From positions 3,540,156-3,604,155 of the forward strand of contig JAQFVV010012396.1 of NCBI GenBank assembly GCA_028023455.1: a DNA stretch of 64,000 nucleotides, in the 5' to 3' direction. Shown here piece by piece: positions 60,101 through 64,000 of the stretch. The position numbers and the translations under genes are program-made. Within the stretch, counting starts at the first letter, position 1, and the number at the start of each line of letters is the position of its first letter. The stretch comes from Epiperipatus broadwayi (taxonomy: Eukaryota > Onychophora > Udeonychophora > Euonychophora > Peripatidae). Below the pieces are notes generated by a model that did no database searches, was not told where the DNA came from, and worked only from the letters and a program-made list of their open reading frames with translations.

Positions 60101-63100
60101 TCAAGTACTTTTAAAACAAATGTTTTCTAAATACATTTTAAACAATTCTAAGACTAGAGGTTTTAATATCAAAAAAAACGCTTCTGTAACATATTCTTCT
60201 GGGTTCTTTCTTTAACTCCTGAAAATATTTTTTTAAAAAAATGTTACCTTCAGAAAGGATATAACATTTTACTCCTTTTGATATAATATTATATAAAATG
60301 ATTCATAAGATATAATTGTCTTATTACTATTTTAAAACCTCCTGGATAAAGCTTATAAATAATGCGTCACAAATTCTTTTTTAGACGGCATATAGTTTTC
60401 CATTTAAGCTTCCAGCACAATGTCCATATTGTTCTTTTATGAGTTAGAACAGTCCTTCGGTTAAGCATAAATAAAGCTGTATTATAATTTAAACATATTT
60501 TATTTCGTAGTATATCCATTTTTCATTGCGAAGTTTAGGTCAAATTTCAGATAAAATAATCCTGGCAAGTACTTTAAAAATTAGAAAATCATTTTCATGA
60601 AGTTCCCAAATATATTTTATTTTAAACTCTCTTTTACAAAATACTTTTCAAATAATATCAATTAGTTTTTTTTTTTTGCAAATAAAACTATAAGAAAGTA
60701 CTAAAAAAATTGACTAAAATAAAAATTTTAAAGTACTATCTTTTCGATAGTTACTAATATACCTTTCTCTGGTTTCAATCCATTATTAATCTCCTCTGAT
60801 ACCCCCCATGCAATTCATATTTATAGTCTGTAAGAATACCTCATTTGATTGGTTGATTCTTACTTTTAGCTTGAGAACAAACTTACATATTTTTAGTTTT
60901 TTACAGAATTGAATCTTTAAAATAAAAATTTATGATGTAATAACTCAAAAATATTATTTAAAAATACTACTTTTAAATCAATTATTACTTTATCAAAATT
61001 ATTTAAACATTTAAAATAACTTTTAAAATCATTTTAATAACCTATTCCATCTTTAATATTCAATTTATCTATTTTTATTTAACAAAATATTTAATTTTTT
61101 TATTAACTGTATTCGTCTTTATTACATTACTTAAAACATGTTATACGATAGTTAACTTAATATTTATTATTATTTGCTTTTATGATAGGAAATAATTCCA
61201 TCCAATTCTATAATGCAATCCTTTAAAATATTTTAAACATTGTTATTAATTCAAACAAGCAGTGTGTGTGAAAGTATGCATTATACAAGTCACATGATCA
61301 ATAACTTTGACAGATGATTTTTTAATCTATTTCTCTGCCTAGACTAATAAAATTGATACACTTATTATATTTAATAATATAATTATAAAAATTTGGAAAA
61401 ATAATTTAAAAAATATAGAATTAGATATAACCTTCACCATCACAAAACTAATTTTTAAAATATACGATATTAATTTTGATTATTGAACATAGTTTATAAA
61501 TTTAAATACTGTATAACATTTATTTATCTATACATTTAAGACTATTAAAATTAAACTTTTTAAATATACTTTTAATATTTATAGCTATGTTATTTAATAT
61601 GGCCAGCTTTTACAACCATATGCAACAATATTTAAAGCTTTACATAACTATTTTTAAATGATTCGTTATAATTTTATATACTACATATTTTCTTTAGCTT
61701 TAAATTGTACTTTATAATATAATTGACTTAATACGATTACCATATTAAAAGAACATATTCTAAAATTTAAAATTGTTAGTAATTGACTGAGATGGACTAT
61801 TACTGACCTATAGAAAAGGGCACAATATATATATATATATTATAATAACATTTATTTATAAATTTACGTGTATGTATATATATATATATATGACAAAACA
61901 TTGTCATACTTAAGTATTATATATCTGCTCTAGTGTAAATATTTATCATTATTATCAACTTCATATATAATATATTTAATAAAATAGCAGTTTTATGTGT
62001 AGTGAAAGGTATAAATGTCAAAACAAAAATTTAAATGGTAATCTTTTTTTTTAAATAAATAATTGTAGGCTATTATTTTTTTTAATCAAGGCATCAAATT
62101 AGTTGAGCTATTTATTATATTCTTGTAGGGTTTGAGCCATGATTATCTTTACATTATCTTATGAATATGTATGTGAGTCATCAATGACAAAAAAAATCCA
62201 TTTGCAGTTGTTTTCAGTTTTATTTAGTGCTCTATTGTAAAATTAAATGAATTGAAATATAAAACTAAATATAATACACTTACATAACTATTAACAACCT
62301 TTAACTACTTTCTGGTATCAAAATATTAACCTGATATGTAAAAGTCTTTAAAGTTTTGAATTACCTAACACTCAACTACCACCTATAGATTATTTAAACT
62401 TACAACATATGTCTCTCTGCTTACAACTAATATGTATTGTAAATTTGAGTTATAAATATTTTCTTGGTGTAAATCATTCTAACAAGAAGTGAAAGAGAAC
62501 TACAGTTACCAGAAGAAAAAAATTGATAAAATATATGATTATTGAAAAAGTGTTAGTGAGTTCAAAACTTTGGTGTTGTTTTAAATTTAAACTATTAGTC
62601 TGAAATTGTAAAGAAATTAAAGGTGCCTGCTAAATGCATATAGATTAGTTGCAATTTTAAATTTGGGGTTATTACTTATGAAAGCCATAATTAAAAAAAA
62701 AAAAACTCATATAAGGCAATGAAAATAATAGTGATGATTGCCATTCAAGCTTGCAATACATATAAAAGCTGATGGTGAAAGCATATGGTAATAAAAAAGT
62801 CATGTGATGTTTTGTTGCTACAATTATTAAAGTAACCTAAATTTAATGTTGTAATGTTTCTAATTGAAAAAAAATATTATATATATTTCTCACTATTTCC
62901 GCACTCATGTTTCAAATATCAGATTATTTTTAAAACACTTATCAAAGCTGTTTTATTGCAATTAGTATTTAATTTATTTAGAGGATAATTTTGATTAATA
63001 AGTTTCACTATAATTAATGGTTAATACAATATTTCTTTTGATAAAATTTTCTGCAACATTATGCAATCATATTAATAATGCATTTTACAATAATTCATTA

Positions 63101-64000
63101 ATATATTTTAGATGACACATTAAATAAAAATTTCTTCATGATAAAATTTAAAAATAATTAACGAAATTGCAAATTTTATAATTACTCATTTAACATTAAA
63201 TAGATATTTTAATTAATCTCTATCATATACAATGCAGATACATTTTTAAAAATATTTAATTTATATACTTGTAAAAATTAATTTTAAATATTTTAATTAC
63301 TGAGATGGGCATTATTTACATGATAAACATTTCTAAATATTTTAGTATATTCATAGAAAATAATATTTATGACTTTGATTTTAAATATAAAAGATAATTT
63401 AATCTAATTATATAAATTTTGTTTTCTTTTGTTTATATTGAAAACTATCTTACTGATTTATTGTTCCAAAAAAAATAATTTAGTTAAACCTTTAAAACAT
63501 GGTATCAGAAAGGTCTGAGAATAATGCTATGATAAAAAAATAGAGAATTAATATTGCATTTTTAGTTAGAGATAAATAGGAAATAGAAATAAAATTACTG
63601 TAGTACGAAGTGCAATTCAAAATTGTTTATGACTGCTGTCATTACTTCTGAAAGAATAAAAAAGAACTTTAGAAAGCTTTAAACAAAATAAACTCTGTAA
63701 TCTTTAAACTAATAAAAATATTGTTATTAGTAATTATTTATATTAAGCTATTAATAACTGAAATACAGGCTTATTATATACCTCAATATATGTAATATAT
63801 TGGGTATAGTAGATATGTCTGTCCATCCCTTATATATATATTAAATGAATTATATCCTGTACAAGAGGGGTCAGATTGACTTTAGGTCAACATGGGTGGG
63901 ACAAAAATCTTAGCCTCAGGGTGGCCTTTGAGCGTTCCATCATCAGATTTTCAATTGGATGGACAGTTGAAGAGTTTAGAGTGTGGAGTGGATTAAAGCC
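57183..64000. other. AT-rich DNA without recognised gene
   Basis: Short plus frames at 57819-58037 and 58257-58454 are Ile/Leu/Tyr-rich and match random AT-rich translation. (TA)n tracts lie near 61826-61841 and 61874-61892. The last 150 bases (from about 63860) are less AT-rich, with GGGGTCAGATTGAC and GGGTGGGAC, and may be the start of a repeat or exon continuing outside the window. Confidence 0.4.

Noticed and set aside
60760-60840. Candidate minus-strand exon
   Set aside because: Acceptor (TTCTTACAG) and donor (AAAG/GTATAT) look plausible, but all three frames between them contain stops.

Overview
The window looks like eukaryotic, most likely invertebrate animal, non-genic DNA. It is very AT-rich, with many (TA)n tracts and palindromes, a single convincing host exon, and many decayed mobile elements. 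There is nothing prokaryotic: no operons, rRNA, intact tRNA genes or CRISPR. The clade is inferred only from element types (Penelope-like element, RTE-like and other LINE relics, tRNA-derived SINEs, hAT- and piggyBac-like ends). CG-to-TG/CA differences between two LTRs suggest a CpG-methylating animal. I cannot name the species.

Layout. 1-31 kb: a hAT-like end at the left edge; a fold-back repeat with a hammerhead-like motif (2252-2493); SINEs of two families; a LINE reverse-transcriptase relic (9361-10140) interrupted by two head-to-head SINE-like copies; a 3' LINE relic (17295-17530); an unnamed dispersed repeat in two copies (19781-20432 and 29498-30054); a 96-bp minisatellite; paired poly-G tracts; and several inverted-repeat elements. 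31.5-33.4 kb: a defective Penelope-like element with reverse transcriptase and GIY-YIG remains between long inverted terminal repeats. 34.4-41.5 kb: a gag-only, minus-oriented LTR retrotransposon with 1.67-kb LTRs and an intact 465-residue Gag but no pol. 41.5-51 kb: fold-backs, a probable host exon on the minus strand (45122-45317), an interstitial telomere-like tract, and an RTE-like relic.

The most striking object is at 51.05-55.85 kb: about 9.5 direct copies of a 457-bp unit followed by one inverted copy, the whole bounded by a 11-16 bp direct repeat. Each unit carries a hammerhead-ribozyme-like motif on the minus strand; in the inverted copy it is on the plus strand. This is what a multimeric, retrozyme-like insertion made by target-primed reverse transcription with a 5' inversion would look like. 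Related hammerhead-like motifs occur at 2390, 19481 and 42834, and a weaker one in the right arm of the Penelope-like element.

After the array come a long (TA)n cruciform and a 746-bp piggyBac-like non-autonomous element (56433-57178). The last 6.8 kb is plain AT-rich DNA in which I recognise no gene. Apart from the Gag and the one exon, no open reading frame in the window has convincing coding character.
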